Assembly (NCBI GenBank): GCA_039881145.1
Contig: JAYKKI010000037.1
Span: 18,912,501 to 18,976,500, forward strand
Source: Druceiella hillmani
Lineage: Eukaryota > Arthropoda > Insecta > Lepidoptera > Hepialidae
Direction of reading: 5' to 3'
DNA: 64,000 nucleotides
The translations under genes and the position numbers were made by a program. Below are positions 1 through 15,299 of the stretch, in pieces (the stretch's first letter is position 1; every line of letters begins with the position of its first letter). The notes under the pieces were generated by a model. It was not told the origin of the DNA, searched no databases, and saw only the letters and a list, made by a program, of their open reading frames with translations.

Positions 1-3000
1 ATTTTATTTATTAAAAGGATATAGACTATTTAAAGAAAGCCTTATATAATAAATCATTTCAGTGCTATACAATAATGTCAAAACATGGACTGTGGTTTAG
101 TCTTCAAAAACAGGAAAACAAGAATGATTTACATAGCATATCTATCACTTATCAATTCACTTGACTGCTTATTAGTTAATTCTAGAACGTATTTTAATAT
201 TTTTTTTTTTAATTATTTAAAATCTATTTATAGTAAATCAACCGATTAATGTCTTCATTATTTTAATGCTATTTTAAGAGTTATGGTCAAAAAAAAGGTC
301 GAGAAAAAAGAACAAATATTCATTAATTTGACATACTCATTTTCTTTAGTATAAATAAGAATTTTTATATTCTAAGTATGCTACTGCATACTTAAATCAT
401 AAAAACTCTTATTAATAGGAATGCTTTTATTTTGTTGTTTTATAAAGATATAAAAAGTACTTTCAGCTTTATGTGATGAATAGTGTTAAACCTAGAAAAT
501 GTTATTATGGTATTTATATCAAGGGCATAATATTTACTCTTTTCTCCATATTTTCCATGGAATGTCAAAGAAATTTCCTCATTTTAGTTCTTGCGTTGCA
601 AAATATCATATTCTTATATCGTTCAACTTTTTATTGCAGACGAGTAGATGTGAATTAATAGTTTTTTCGACTTTCCAAAGTTTCCAATTTCAGAACAGTA
701 AGACTTCTTGCCTTCTTCTTCTTTACTTGTGAAGATTTATTTTCAAGTTTCAATGAGTTTTATGGGTAGCTCTGATTTGTTTACATTACTCTCTTTACCA
801 AAATAAAACTTGATTTTTATGTATAATAATAATTTTATTATAAATATATAAAGATTATTTTAACAATCTATAAGGAATTAAAATCTTGCGTGTATCCAAG
901 TAATTGGAAAAACCTTTATTTTATGGATAATTACAGAAGACGTTGGCTATGTTGACCGGGACGGCTATAAGTGCTCTCGTTTGTAATTTAACGGTGAGCG
1001 TATGATCGATGTAAGATGGAGCTATTAATAGTATGCATTTTCATATAAGCAAAAAGCATACATTGTTACCGTTTTTTAAATTATTTATTCCTTGCGTGTT
1101 TGTAATTTTAAGGAAAACTTCGTTTCATCAACATTAAAACGAACAATTTTTTTTTAAATGTGACATAATAATATTTTTAGCGCCTGAAAATTAAAAAAAA
1201 GTTTCCTATGTAACGTGCTAACACGGATACTTTAACGCTGTTTCAAAATATATTGTAGTGTGTAATTCAATTCAGTTATACTACGTAATTCCACGATAAA
1301 TCATTATTTTATTTCAAATTTTATTTTTGTTCAAAAACTTACACTTAATTATACCACGTTAAATAGTATGAGTATTTACATTACTGCTGAGTTAATTTCA
1401 GGACATTTGCACTTAATATTTAGTCAATTTAAATTAAAAATTTATTTTAAAATTAATGGGTTTATATTTAAATAAAACAAGGCAAAAAATAAAATCGAAA
1501 ATTTATAGAAACACTTTCAATTTGAGTAAATAATAACATCAAGTTTAATAAATAACTTCCATCTCCTATAAGAAAATTTTAAAACTTTTACGTATGTTAA
1601 TTAAATGGTGAATTTATATTCAATTAGTTTAGTGAATAAAGGATATTTGCAGTAATATAACCTTCAGCTACTTTGCAAGCCACGTAAGAAAAGTTTGGTT
1701 TTGAGTGATAAAAATAAGAGAAAGCGAAAGGGAACTCCTGGGGGAGTTTAATTGCTAGAAAAAATTAAATCGGACATTGCTGATTTGATATTCTTCAGAT
1801 TAGACATTACATGCTATATTGTCACTTTTAATGTTCAGGTATTACATATAAGGAAAATAACTAACTTGACACATAAATAGGCAATCGACCTAGTCGTCTT
1901 ATGGAAAATAGAGGTATATTTCCCTAGTACAATTTCAGAAAAAAAACATCACTTACCTTGCTTAAAACAAATATCTAAATTAAAGGAAACATTAGAAGAA
2001 ACATAATCAACACATTTGTTATAATTCTAAGCTTTTTTTATCCAGTACATTACTTAGACCGTTTTTAAATTTTATCTTAACCATTCCTAGTATTGATTTT
2101 TTGTTAGAATATTTTAACATGTACACCAGCTGCTTTGTAAATACTAATTAAATATATAATAGTAATTGCAGCATCGGTATTGATCGGATCGTAGACTGGT
2201 TTGTCAAAAAGTATTGACATTAGTTATATGTAGCTTTATCAGAGAAACAATAGTTCTAGTACGTTATTTGGCTCACAAAAAGGTGGAAGATAAACATAAT
2301 ATGATAAATGAGAGGTAAAATTATTAAATTTTTATGTACTACGCATCTGTAGGTATTCTGAAAGAGCAAGGTATCAGGCACGATAACGTATGTAATATTG
2401 TGCCCATTTACCTTGCTTTTTATCGTACCTATTTTAAAAACTACGTAAATTCTTATACTTTAGCTCGTTTCAAATCTATTAAATAAGGTTTATTTGAGTC
2501 AAAGAGATTAGAAACCGGAAAATTTCAATTAAGTATCCCCGCCTACAATCTTTTGACGTTGAAACAAAATAAAGGAAATTGCGTGGAGCAGTTTCAGGGA
2601 AATTTAATTTTGTGGATGGAGTTGAGTTATTCATTATTCAACTCAAGCTAGAGGTAATGATCAATGCTTTTGCATTGGAAATTCTTTGTTAAAATCTGAC
2701 CTTGTTCAGCTTACGTATATAATGATTTCAATATGTAATACAGTGATGACGAGACTGTACCAACGTCAGTTGAATCTGAGTAACAATTAGAATATATTTT
2801 ATGGTTGTTTAAATTTTTAGCTTGTTGACACACTTCTGTGCAATTTTTTATCAGATATTCATTATTTGTCATGAAATATGCAATGCACAAATATACATGC
2901 TCCTACAAAAATCCTTTGATTATATTAAACAGTTTTATCCATCTAAATAAAGAGGGCTAAAAGTGTGGTAGGGGAATATTTTGTGCGTTTTACAAGAGCA

Positions 3001-5185
3001 GAATTTGTATTTTCCAAGAAACAAAAACTGCGTGAAGACTGTACGGCGAAAATTAAATAGAAATATTAAAGCAAACAGAGGGTGATAAGGGATCAAATTT
3101 TGCTGATATATTATTAGCAAATACGATACTAGAAACTACATGTATTTCTAAATTGAATAATTTAAATTATTATTTACTGTATTTACTGATGCTTTCAATC
3201 TAAACCGGAAAATTGTTTTCCGCAGTAACAATTGACGTTTCATTGCACGAATAGAAGTTTGAAGCTATTCATGCCTGAATATCTGAAATTAAAATGGTGA
3301 AAATTTCGTATTACGATCTAATTTCAGTAAGCTGAGATTACTGTAAATAAGATTATTAATATTTATTATATTGCAAACAAATAAAAAGTGATGTATGTTT
3401 TGCCGATTACATAGCTGCAATCAAACCGGGTGCATTTTTTATTTCGAAATATATTTATATTTCCTGAAAATATGTCAAAAACGCATTTCTAATAGGATGT
3501 AATTAATTTTTTGGTCTATAATAACGTTATATGTTTATACAATAACCCAAAACAATTAAACTCTTCAATATCTATTGATTTGATATCTATATATTTTGCT
3601 AAAAAAAGGCCATTGCAATGAGCGACTGCAAAACTTTCAATGTTTCTTTCCCAACATTTAATTATGACGGGCGCGGGGTTAAGATATTTAAAATGTTGAA
3701 TTTCAGGATTAAAATGTTATCCAAGCCGGTAATTTCTTAACTAATTCTGCCTGAATGGAAAAAGAATATTAACATATAAATAATAATTCATGTAAATTTA
3801 TATTCAAATGAGATTTCATTAAAACGGAAGAGTTGGGAAAAGTATTTTCGGCTATAATGGACACTGTACAAAACATCCACTGTAATTTAATGACATTCAA
3901 CATTCACTGGAAGGAACATTGTTATCTTATTTTGTTACTTAATTTTGTTGGACGTTGTCTTATTAATTAAATCATATAAAAATCTAGATTCTAAGTTTTA
4001 AAAACGGTATAAGTGTATGTTATTTTTTTATTATAAAGACACTTTTAGTTTAAATCATCAGGAAAATTTATTCAACAATAAGAAAATTACTGCCAAATAT
4101 GATTTTTATCCTTGAATAGTTTACATTTACAATAATTTTTTGTACGAATTCCAACATTTCTTGTACGTAATAATGGACCAAATGAAGTCTCTTATTTTAA
4201 AACATCTCAGTTTATGACATAACCACAATAGATATATAGCCGTGACTATTAATTGAAAGATATGTGCGAAATTTATTTTTTTTATTTAAAAGAAATTAAG
4301 CTTTATTTGAAATATCTTTTTAAAAACAAATGTGTAGAATGGTTGAATAAATATAATTATCTATTTATTATATTTTATAATAAATAGAAAAGAAAGGAGC
4401 ACGCGGGTTATAAAATCACACTTTGAGAATGATACTATTTCCTTGTGTAACATTGTTCTTGCTTCAGATAAACTCAAAATAATAAACTGGAAAGTTTGCT
4501 TTAGGATGAAATTTACGTCACACATTGAATTCCAATTTATTCGTTTAAAAAATTGCTTAAACCTTACGTCCACGCAAAAATAAAATTAATATTACACATC
4601 GATTATTTATGCTTAGTAGAAGAAGAATAGTACTAATACATTTAAATTATTTTGATATATGAAATAAATGCAATTACACACACAAAATATAAATGTATTT
4701 ACGTCAAAATAATTTATTTTTAGGAATACTTACATATGTTTAAAGATTCATGAGAAAGATTATAAGACCTACAGTAAGAAACAACAGTGACAAATCCTAA
4801 TTATCGTTTTATTTATTAAATTATTAGAAATAGGGTATGTATGTATGTGTAGTATTAAGACAAAATTTATTTGAGATATTGTGTCGGGCACATATTGACC
4901 AATATAATAAGCAGTAGTACGGAAGTAATACATTTTAGTAGAAATTTAAATTAGAAGTAAAAAGAGTGCTGCAAGTATTGCAAGTATCATTTACAAAATA
5001 TTTCTTTTGCATATCTTTGTTTTAATTTTGAAGCTGTATTCATAAAAGAAAAAGTGTTTGTTATTAGATTGCTTTTATTATATTGTTGTGTATTATGTTA
5101 GTTAAATAAATAACCCATATTATACGATGTTGTTATTGTGGACTCTGTTTAACTTTTAATGTAAATTAAGTTCTATCTATTACTT
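1..5185. other. A+T-rich DNA, no gene recognised
   Basis: Both strands hold only short open frames of 60-77 codons with A/T-driven amino acid composition and no recognisable domain. I saw no tRNA or rRNA motif, transposon terminus or tandem array. The stretch is consistent with intergenic or intronic insect DNA. Confidence 0.6.
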
Positions 5186-5494
5186 TTGTTAATAATTGTG
5201 ACTAAATTGTTTGCATATAAAATAAATTACATTTCTTTGAGAATCTTTATAGTGCAAGCAATTTTTAGTTTTACTTAAAAGATCATAAATTTTAAAATTC
5301 GTAAATCTTTTAATTCTTTCAGAAGGTCGATGATTTTAGCTATACGCACTAGATATGGCTAAAGTTAGATTTCTATTGGGCCTATTATGTTTTTGGATCT
5401 TTTTCTTGCATTTATGGGTTGCTAATAACTATGACTAAATTGTTTGCATATAAAATAAATTACATTTATTTGGGAATCTTTATACTCCAATCAA

Positions 5495-5571
<77 letters not shown>

Positions 5572-5753
5572 TATAAATATATATATACATTTTTTTTTTT
5601 TTAATTTTGCTTATAAGAACATACATTTTAAAATTCGTAAATCTTTCAATTCTTTCGAAAGGTCGGTGATTTTATTTATATGCACTAGAAATGGCTAAAG
5701 TTAGATTTCTATAGAGCTTGTTATGTTTTTGGGTCTTTTTCTTGCTTTTATGG
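5186..5753 (+). repeat. tandem duplication, about 233-bp unit
   Basis: The segment at 5186-5418 is repeated directly at 5419-5753. Shared blocks include the phrase with ATGACTAAATTG or its GTGACTAAATTG variant, an AAAATTCGTAAATCTTT block, and an ATGGCTAAAGTTAGATTTCTAT block. Copies are diverged by scattered substitutions. The second copy is about 100 bp longer because an (AT)n tract and a T-run occupy the place where the first copy has a short TTTTTAG stretch. No coding frame spans the unit. Confidence 0.8.
5501..5588. repeat. (AT)n microsatellite
   Basis: Near-pure AT dinucleotide tract with ATGT and AAAT interruptions. It lies inside the second copy of the 233-bp tandem duplication and is absent from the first. 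Confidence 0.95.
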
Positions 5754-8700
5754 ATCAGTTCGTAGCGTCAATTGTACCAGTCAGTTGATATCAGATCTAA
5801 ACTTGAAGAAAATTTATTTTTGGCATCTTTTATTTTACTTAGGTACAATGGGAATCTTTTAGCTGCTTTTCTACTATTTTTTTCTCTTAATTTGCTATCA
5901 AGCCTTTGATATCTTTATCCATCGAAATATTAAGATTAAAACATTTATGTTGCTACATAATGCAAATACTAAAATTCTTCTCTTAAAATATATGAGAACC
6001 ACAAATATAACATTGTTGCTAGGTTTTTTTCTTTAGAATTAGTATTCTACTTGCCGCATCGAACACAGATGTCAAAATACTTGTTACCAGCAGTGAATTG
6101 AGGCGTATTCTCATCTGCCATCATCGAAATAATTTTGTTCTGACACCGTTTGCTCTGTGGATATTAATATAAAAGAAATCTTATATACCTCTCATTAATC
6201 GTGCATGCATATTGTTCATTTTTATCTAAACAATTAAAGTATGCATTCATATGGATAAAAAAATATTGAATTTATGGTTTCACCACATTTCATTTCAGTT
6301 TGCGACGATTTCTATTTAGAGTTCCTTTTTTTTAGAATGTTTACCTTACAAAACTTTTTTCGTATATGCAACTACTAATCTAACAAAAAATTAGATTCTT
6401 GCAAAAGTACACTGATAAGGATATTTGATTTTTCCATTTAAATATAAAACTGTGTCATTCCTCCCACTTAATAATGGAAATTACGTTTTTCTATTTATAA
6501 ACACGCATTTTTTTAGTATTAATCTAGATACTAGTATAACTTTCACATAAATTTATTTCAGTTACCAAACATTATCATCTTCAGCAGATAAAAATAACTA
6601 CGTTACCTTACTTGTGTATGATCAGAGTCTCACTTGATCGGTTTTTTATTGAATGAATTAATTTTTAATTCGATTTCCGTATATAGCGATAAAATCTATT
6701 TTTGAAACTAAAGTCTAGTTTGACCATTTATATTAACTTCTAACGAAGATATGTCATTTATTTATATTGAAAGGATTCTTAAGTAATCTAAAATTAATAA
6801 GGAAATTACTTTGAATTAATGAAAACACTACAATAATTTACATATACATGGAACGAAAGTGACACATTTAAAGCACTTTTCGACATATATTTTTATAACA
6901 TTTTGCGTAATTTGCGTAGCCTTTTTCTCGGAATTTTGTTTATTATCAGTCAAAATCAATTCTAAAATTCAATTTACAGAACAACTAGACTGAGACAAGA
7001 TTGAATAAATATTAACTAAATTCTTGGTTCTTACAAATGCGTTTTTTAATTAAATACCCGGACTTCTAGACATTGCATATTATTGTTGAGACGATGCACA
7101 CCAGCAACAGCGTCCAGACAATGATAATTTGTACTACAGTAGGTACTCTTTACGATATTTATGTACATACACAGTTTTTGTTACAAATTTCGTCAGCTAC
7201 GTTATTTACAATTCACGTATGCTGTTAATATTATATAGGTATAAATCTATTTATTACAATTAAACCAAACCGACATCAGCACCCTGCGGAAATTTTCATA
7301 TTCAGTTCCGAATTGGGAAAATTTAGATTTTATATTTATATTCATTTTAATTTCAAGAAATTCACGAATTAACATCGATAAGTCTTAATATTTAGAGAAA
7401 AAGAGTTTCGTGATAAAAATAAGTACTTATATACAAAACCAATTGATGGTTTGTATGTGTCGTATAAGTTCTTTTATTTTATTATGGGAAGAATGATGTT
7501 TTATGTTAATGGTATAGTTAAATGTAAGAAAACTTTGCTGTTCATACTAATACAGAAAATTTAAAAAAACAGTATACTCCTAAATTGCTGAATTTTTTTA
7601 CTACGATTCCTCATGAAGTACCTAATATTTGTAAATAATATTGGTAATAATATGACAATAAAATGTAATTCTAAAGAAAATTAAATAATTATCATTTAAA
7701 AGACTACACTACGGTAAAAACCTTTTCTCGAACCAATAATTAACCCATAATATATACAGTATGAAAATCTTGAAATTAAAAAAGGAAAACATAATGTGTA
7801 GGACTATTTGTACTAAATAGTACTTTGATGCGGTTGATTCGTCACGTACGTATTTTCTCTACACAAGTTAGACGTGCAAGCTGGCAACAGGAATAGCAAA
7901 GATAAACAGTCTTCTCTTAATGTATTGAAGACAACTAAAATAATATTTTCTTTATTCTCTCGTAAGTTGACAATATTTTGTGTTGTCTCCATTAATTGCA
8001 AGAAATTGCTTCGTAATTAATACATCGCAAGTCGTAATTGTCTAGATAGTTTTGAATCATATAAAAGTCTCTTTAAATACACATTCCCATTTAAAATACA
8101 TGAAGCTGTTTATTCAGCACAAGTCCGAAATTTTAAATGAAGCTTCAAACCTTCCCATGAATATTTAGAACATTTTTGAACTCGCAGCTTCTGTTATTAC
8201 ATTATAACTTTAGGTCATTTTAGAAATATACTATCCAGTCAACGAGGAATATAATAAAATTGCTTTTTTTCGTTGATACATTTTTTTGGTAAATTGAAAG
8301 GGAGAAACCCAGCAGTTAGTATATCTGGTATTTACAAAGAAATTTATTAACAATAAGTGGGCCGTTTTTATTTGGAATAGTCATGATATGAGCATAACGG
8401 TTACTAGTTGCCGTTTTGGTAATCTGAAATATAAAAACTCTTAAATTTGATGTAATTTAACTAGTTATATGAAAATCATCGTGAAGAACTCCGTACAAGA
8501 TATTACTCACCATAGTGGCAAGCAAACCTTTTTCCTACGAAGTCGATGCGTTACTGCCCCAAGGTATTGTGAAACACAAGGAAATAAATTTTACGTTAAA
8601 TCCCGAGGACATTCCATGGTAAATAAGAATTAAAATATTATCAGCTTTTAAAACGAATTGAGAAATAAAAGAATGTTAATTGAGTTGTCAAAAAAAAAAG

Positions 8701-10729
8701 ATTCTAATCGAATATATTTAATATTCGATTAGAATTTAAAACAATATTCAATAAAATCAAATGTGGAAAAAATAAACTATTAATATAATATTTTTGTGAT
8801 TTACAGCAAAAACAATATTTAACTAAAAATCATTAGTTATGTTATATTAATGAGGAGGAGTAGAAACATCCTTTCTCTAATTATACATTATTATTTTTAA
8901 TAGCAAAATATATTATATATCTATTCTGTAATGGAAAATTTCATAAAGGAAAATCTATAAGGGGAATAGATGTTATCTCATGCTGTGAATAGTTCTGTCT
9001 CTTTTTATAGTCTAACACACGTAAGTCCAACCCAAACTCGATCAGCACCAAAATATTTTCGTGAAAAAAATTCAGGACTTTGGGAGGCCGGCTTCCTATT
9101 TAAATCTAAATATTAATGAAAATTCCTGGCATTTCTCTCTCAGAACCTGACATCGTCCTTTGAAATAATTTCTTACAATTTAATAAATAAACAGTAAACT
9201 TGCCGAGGTATGGCAAAATCCGTATTAAAGTTACAGTAAGACACAATATGAAAAAATAATGTTTCTTATTATTTTTTATAATTATTCTACAGCACGTTAA
9301 TGTACAAAATATTTAATGTTTTGTAACGTTTTGTTTAAAATATTAATATCAAACATTTTTGGAAATGCTTAAATTATAGTATTAAAAGATAAAGAAGAAT
9401 TTTTTTTTTCATTTAGACCTAATTTTTTTTATTTCCATATAATTGTACTTTCCAGGAATATTTCTGGTTTACACTGCACATAGCTTACTAAAAAATAAAG
9501 ACTCATACGCTCTCCGGAATATGAACAATGGTGGACACTTTTAACACTTAGAACTGAACTACTAAATACGTACTTTTTAGTTATACCACCATGCTAAAAT
9601 GTATCACTAATCACATTTAAGGGAATTTGTTTTATCAAAAATAATGTGTTTTATATTAATTGCTTTCAAAAACAAGACAATGGAAAACCAATTAGTACTT
9701 GATTTTAGATAGATTTATGGGTCAGTTATAAATAATCCACTTAAGCGCGTTCCCGCCCACATACAAGCTTAGCCTTATATAAAGATAACTTCTTTTCCGA
9801 TTCACTGCATGTAATTTATCACGAAGCTGATTTAAGTAGAAATTGTTTTGGTTTGTTTTGTTTGTAAATAGTTTTATTAGATAAATAGAAATAAATATTA
9901 CTTTTTATAAATAAGTACTACTTTAATTCGGGCAGTTTTTTAATTGTTGTTATTTCTTGCGTCTTATTACAAAACGATTCATAATCAAACGTCTAGTAAT
10001 TACAAGATTTTCAAGTATCTAAATTGTTATTCTAACAATATATCCAACAGTTATATGCTTATTAAGTTTTTCGTATTTGTTAATTACAAACTTTCCATAT
10101 ATATGTTTTCACCCGTTTTAGAATAACCGAAATACCCTCTTGGCAATTGTTGCTTTAGTCCTTAACATCCCAAAATGTATTTTGTCACCTTTAAGTTATT
10201 TAGCAAAGTGGTGACCTCAAGAATAATATAAATTGTGAGAAAAATTATAATAAACTGATACTTTATGGTCTAAAATAATGCCGAATCACAATACAATATC
10301 TTTTTATAAAGTCTGAAGAAGATTTCTTAGGTAATATATTTCCTACTTAACACATTCTTGATTGCAGTTACATATCGGATTTAGGCATTTTTCGTTCATT
10401 GGCTATTAAAATTGTTTTTTTGTCTATTTATAAAGTTAACCTAAAAAGCGGAAGCCTTAGGTTTATACGAAGAATCGTTATTTAAATTATTGCCAGGTTG
10501 AAAAATAATTTACTAAAATTTTAAATGTAGGATCGAACCTAGTTTTTAGTACTGTTTTACTTTAATGTCATTCAGTAAATTTTGATGATTTCACCTTATT
10601 TTACTTAAGCAGCATAAAATGCTTTAAATTTTCATTATCGTTTGCCTTTTAGTGTAATAGTGTGATCCTTTTAGTGGGATTTGCATAAAATTTATTTTAA
10701 TAAAACGATTATGTTTATAGAAACAAACA
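5754..10729. other. A+T-rich DNA, no gene recognised
   Basis: Only short low-complexity frames are present. The longest non-microsatellite frame, 7813-8001 on the minus strand, has no recognisable domain. Apart from the inverted repeat at 8701-8735 I saw no structured element. Confidence 0.55.
8701..8735. repeat. perfect short-loop inverted repeat
   Basis: Two perfect 15-bp arms, 8701-8715 and 8721-8735, are separated by ATTTA. The left arm reads ATTCTAATCGAATAT. A run of A precedes it. There is no coding context. Confidence 0.85.
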
Positions 10730-10736
10730 TTATATA

Positions 10737-10782
<46 letters not shown>

Positions 10783-10788
10783 TATATA
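10730..10788. repeat. (AT)n microsatellite
   Basis: AT dinucleotide tract with single ATGT and AAAT interruptions. Confidence 0.95.
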
Positions 10789-11381
10789 ATTAAAACTTTT
10801 CAAAAATCATGTTATGTCAAATGAGAAATGAGCCTATGCCATTAAAATTGTTTGAAAGAAACCAAAGTATGAAGGGCAATATAGTGGTTTCATCATTTAT
10901 TTAATTAAAATAAAAACAAGTTTTATTAGATAGTATTCAGGAAACCTGTCTTAGAATAATTTAAAAATGGTCGTGTGCTCCTTCTTAGGAAACCAGAATT
11001 TTTCGAAAACCGAGATAAAAGATTTTTCCGGTGAGTTAGGTTTTGTAACAACATTTGGTGATAAACATATATTTACTGTTTGAAACGCATAAACCGAAAA
11101 TCTGCTTTGTCTTCCATATTTACCGAAACCTCTGAGAATTTATTGTCTTTTATGTTTCAAATCGGCAGCCTAGGTTTTTTTAATCAGTCTAGGTCTGCAG
11201 GCTCCATGTTGGCGTTTTTATTTACTTTCAAAAATATGAAAAGCGATAGACAAAAATATTGGTGTAATGAAAAGCTGTTATTCATTCCGTTTTTAAAAAT
11301 CCCTCCCATCTGCAAAATTCTACAGTTCCGGGAAAATTAGCAAAGTAAATTTCCAATTTTATTGCTAGTATGAAGGCTCTT

Positions 11382-11382
<1 letters not shown>

Positions 11383-11449
<67 letters not shown>
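11383..11449. repeat. (AT)n microsatellite
   Basis: Uninterrupted AT tract of about 65 bp. Confidence 0.95.
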
Positions 11450-11453
<4 letters not shown>

Positions 11454-13251
11454 TTGAAGAGTGTGCTTGCGCCTTTCTCTTTCTGGGTTATTTAATACGG
11501 TTAAAACAATTTATTAAGAAACCTTATCGAATTGAATGTATAAATATGAAATACAAAATTAAATGCAAAGCTTCTCTTAAAAAGTTTGTGACTGTTAATT
11601 GGAAAACAAACCATTGCAGTATTTTAGTACAAATTCACGGTTATTTTATAATCAATAAATATACACCATTTAGGTTTCACTTTTTATATTCTTGCTTGTA
11701 TTTATTTTTCTTGTATTAATTTTAGTGGACATTTTTTACAATTTTTTTTGAGATAAAATTTTTATCTCTCGAAACTAAAACACAAAAAGCAGCAATATTT
11801 TGTTCAAACAATCTACATGTGTGACATTACGCAAATTATTTTTAGATCACCACATATAACGCTATCAGGTTTTTTTGTGTTTATGGGTTAAATTAATGTT
11901 AATATTATTTCATAGGGAGCTTTCGTGTTCACTACGTGGCATACAGGAAAATAAAGCTATTCGTTACCGTTATGACAAAGATCGGTCTTATAATTTACCT
12001 TTGAAGTACCAATTATCTTTGGAACATCAATAAAAATGCACTATTTCTTTTATTATACCGTTATTGCATTGTAATGGTAAGTCCCGCATTATCCTAAAAG
12101 TAAGGAAATTATTTACTTTTTTCAAATTTCACGAAAAATTTCAATATGAAATACTAAATTTGTGTTGGGAGTACCTGATCAATATTGTTGCAATACTGAA
12201 TCATGTTATTTAAATTAAAAGAGATGTAAATTTCTTAACGAAACATTTAACAAAGCCCGTGTTACCAAGTGCCATCGGTTATGATGAAAAACGTATTCAT
12301 CTGAACATGTTTTACTTTTAACTTCTATTTCTTGTGATTTTAGTTAAGAAAAACACGGCATATACCAAACTGTTAAGACATTAACATATTGGTAGATAGA
12401 TTTGAATTTGGTTTATGTCAGCATATACTATTTTATTACTTTTCTAAGGAAAAAAACCAAAGGTTATTTTATGACAGATACAATAGTTTTTTATTCTCCC
12501 TTGCAGCCTTCGAGCCTTGTCTTTTCCTATATTTTTACAGGACACAAGAGACCCACATTTTGTGTTATTGGGCGACAGGAAATTAGGATTCGCAAAAATA
12601 TACTTATTTTAGTGGTTCAGTTACAAGACATCCTTTATTAAACACAACAATTTCACCACAAATGTAAAATAAGTAACAGGGATATACTTTACATAATTTA
12701 TTTGCGTTTTAGAAAAGAAAAATTATTTAATTTAACTCTTTATTCCACCAAATTTGCTAGCTAAATTTAAACCAAACTGTGCGGGTTGTTTAAAACAACG
12801 AGTGCCTAAATTTTGTAACTAGCACGTGATAGACAAAATAGAAATGTATTTATGCTTAGTTTTAATGACTGAATACAAAAATATACATTTCATTCGAAGG
12901 AAGAAAAAAAAACTAATTCAACGGCGATAAAATAAATCAATGTGAGAATATATAATAAATACCCTAAAACCACTTCAAAGTACTATTAATCATAGAAGTA
13001 AAAGTATTAAATGATATATGAAAAAAAAAAAAAATTTCAAATTTTTCTTTTATTTTGTCTATGTTTAAAATAGAATATTTGGCGGACAGTAGACAAATAA
13101 AAACAATATTTGCAAATACCAATTATAACTCATCATATTTAATTACAACAGAAATTGTTTAAAGTTACAAGCTACTTAACACTCTCAGTTAGAGAAAGAA
13201 TAAATACAAGAAACATAACGTTTTCTTACAGGTATTAAACATTTTTTCTAC

Positions 13252-13259
13252 ATTATATA

Positions 13260-13292
<33 letters not shown>
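13252..13292. repeat. (AT)n microsatellite
   Basis: AT tract of about 40 bp with a TATTCAT interruption at its left end. Confidence 0.9.
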
Positions 13293-13296
<4 letters not shown>

Positions 13297-14431
13297 TGTT
13301 TTCCATAAACAATATAACAATATTATGCGTAAATTCCTACGGACAATTTTGAATGAATTTAAATGGGCTCTATAATTCACAAACGCTTCGTAATTATACG
13401 AATGAAGAATAATACTCGTTAAAATGAAAATTCGTCTATATAAAGTATTGAATATTGTTCGACTGTGCTGAATACTTCATGACATTTATTATCTATTCCT
13501 TTTCATTACACACTCTTTCACTGATGCTTTAACATGTTACAAAATATATCACCTGGAATTGCAAAACACATTATCTGAAAGTAATCCCGCATTTGGCAGG
13601 ATATATTTTGTGTTAATTAAAAAGTAGCACGCTACGTCTGTCCAAATGCACCACGAGGCCTGGTATTATGCAATTTTTAGAAGAAGAATTAATATTTTAA
13701 CCTATTTATTACAGTAGACTAGTAAATTCTTTAGAACATATAGATAATTTGATAATGTGCACCTTCAAATATGGATTTTAACTCTGTTGAGATTTAAATT
13801 AATACAAAAGCACGTAAAAACATTTAAGCGTATTTCTGTTCAGTTGTATAAAAATATTAATATCCTTTTCCACGGCGTAAATAAATTATCTAATATATTT
13901 TTGAGATTCATATAAATATAATTAATTTCTCAAGAACAAGTAGGTTCAGAATTTTCACTAAAGTTTTCGATAAATTTTAGGTAAACTCCTATTAAAGTTG
14001 TATTTTCGTTAATCCGAATTTAAGCAGTTTCATAAATAGGAAAACAATATATATTTTCTGAAAATTTGCAGCAATATCTTTAGAAGTATCTTATATGAAG
14101 TTCCTAAAAAAATTGTTAGGGTCTCCCTAAAATTTCGCCAAGTTATATCACATACGAAAGACGTAACTTGAAAAACAATTTTTTTGGGTATTTTATTTGC
14201 TCTATCAACAATTTCCGTTTGAGATATTCGTATATGCCAGTTAATGTTCCTAATCACTAAGGGATATTTGAAATTGTTACAGACGGTTTCTAAGAAATAT
14301 GGCTGAAGAAAGGAGAACGAACGAGTGAGTGCTCCTGTAAGTTTTTGTTTTTTTTTTATTTAATTGTAAAAAGGCTATGAAAAAATTAGGCACCTTATTT
14401 AGAAATAAAACTTATTACTACGATTAATGTG

Positions 14432-14475
14432 CTTTCAGTCAAAATTAACGTAACTTTCAGTCAAAATTAACGTCA
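14432..14475. repeat. 22-bp tandem duplication
   Basis: CTTTCAGTCAAAATTAACGT occurs twice at a 22-bp period, beginning at 14432 and 14454, with no mismatch in the shared 20 bases. Confidence 0.85.
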
Positions 14476-15299
14476 TCACTATTCACTCACATCCATTACC
14501 CAAGTTTGACATTGTTTGTTGCGGCGGAATTATTACGAAATAAAAGAATACTGCACCAAATGCTCAGCATACTAAAATATTTTTGTCCCTAAAATCTGAA
14601 TCACACGGATAGACATTTACCAATTATTATTTCTAATAGTCTTTCGAATTTCACTAGGGACGAAATCTTAATTAATTAAACTTATTGCAGAAAGACATGA
14701 AAAACTTTATTTAAAAAACGCACTTTGTCATTCCAAGCTGGAATGATTTTCCATGTGCATCACAAAAGCAGAGCTTTCACAAGAGATCATATGCTGTTTG
14801 GATCGTTCTGCTTTATCACCCATTCTACTCTCTTTTCTGAATTAATTATCTATTTATGATCGCATTACACGGAAATAATTAATTTTTTAAATGATAGAAA
14901 TTAGAGTTAAAAATAGTGGAACTTAAATTACGCGAGGTATGTAAATACTATTTTTTTAATAAATGAAAATAATAAAGAAAATTTATAACAAAACTATGCC
15001 TTGGCGAACTCAGGAAGTATTTTTATATATGAAATACCAACGAAAAAATACGAGTTCTAAATAGACTAAAGTTATTACGTAGTTTTTAAAAAATCTACCA
15101 TACTTTGTTCATATCTATACTAAAATATCGATATTCATTTTATGAAACTGATACATTTATTATTTCTTCACTTCACTTTACATAATTTGAGGCCGTTTTA
15201 CATGTTTTTGAAAAAAAAATAATATATATGGCAACTGAAAAAAATATTTGGTAAATGCGGTTAATCAATATTTCATACAATTGTATATATCAATATATA

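Larger units (their letters stand above)
10789..15280. other. A+T-rich DNA, no gene recognised
   Basis: The frame at 11080-11340 (plus, 86 codons, non-ATG start) and the frame at 14030-14257 (minus) show no domain, and I treat them as chance frames. The stretch contains (AT)n tracts near 11383-11449 and 13252-13291 and a small 22-bp tandem duplication. Confidence 0.5.

Noticed and set aside
9079..9096. GACTTTGGGAGGCC, resembling a primate Alu phrase
   Set aside because: It is a short chance match, and the following sequence is not Alu-like.
11080..11340. 86-codon plus-strand frame
   Set aside because: It has a non-ATG start, no domain, and composition near chance for the local base content.
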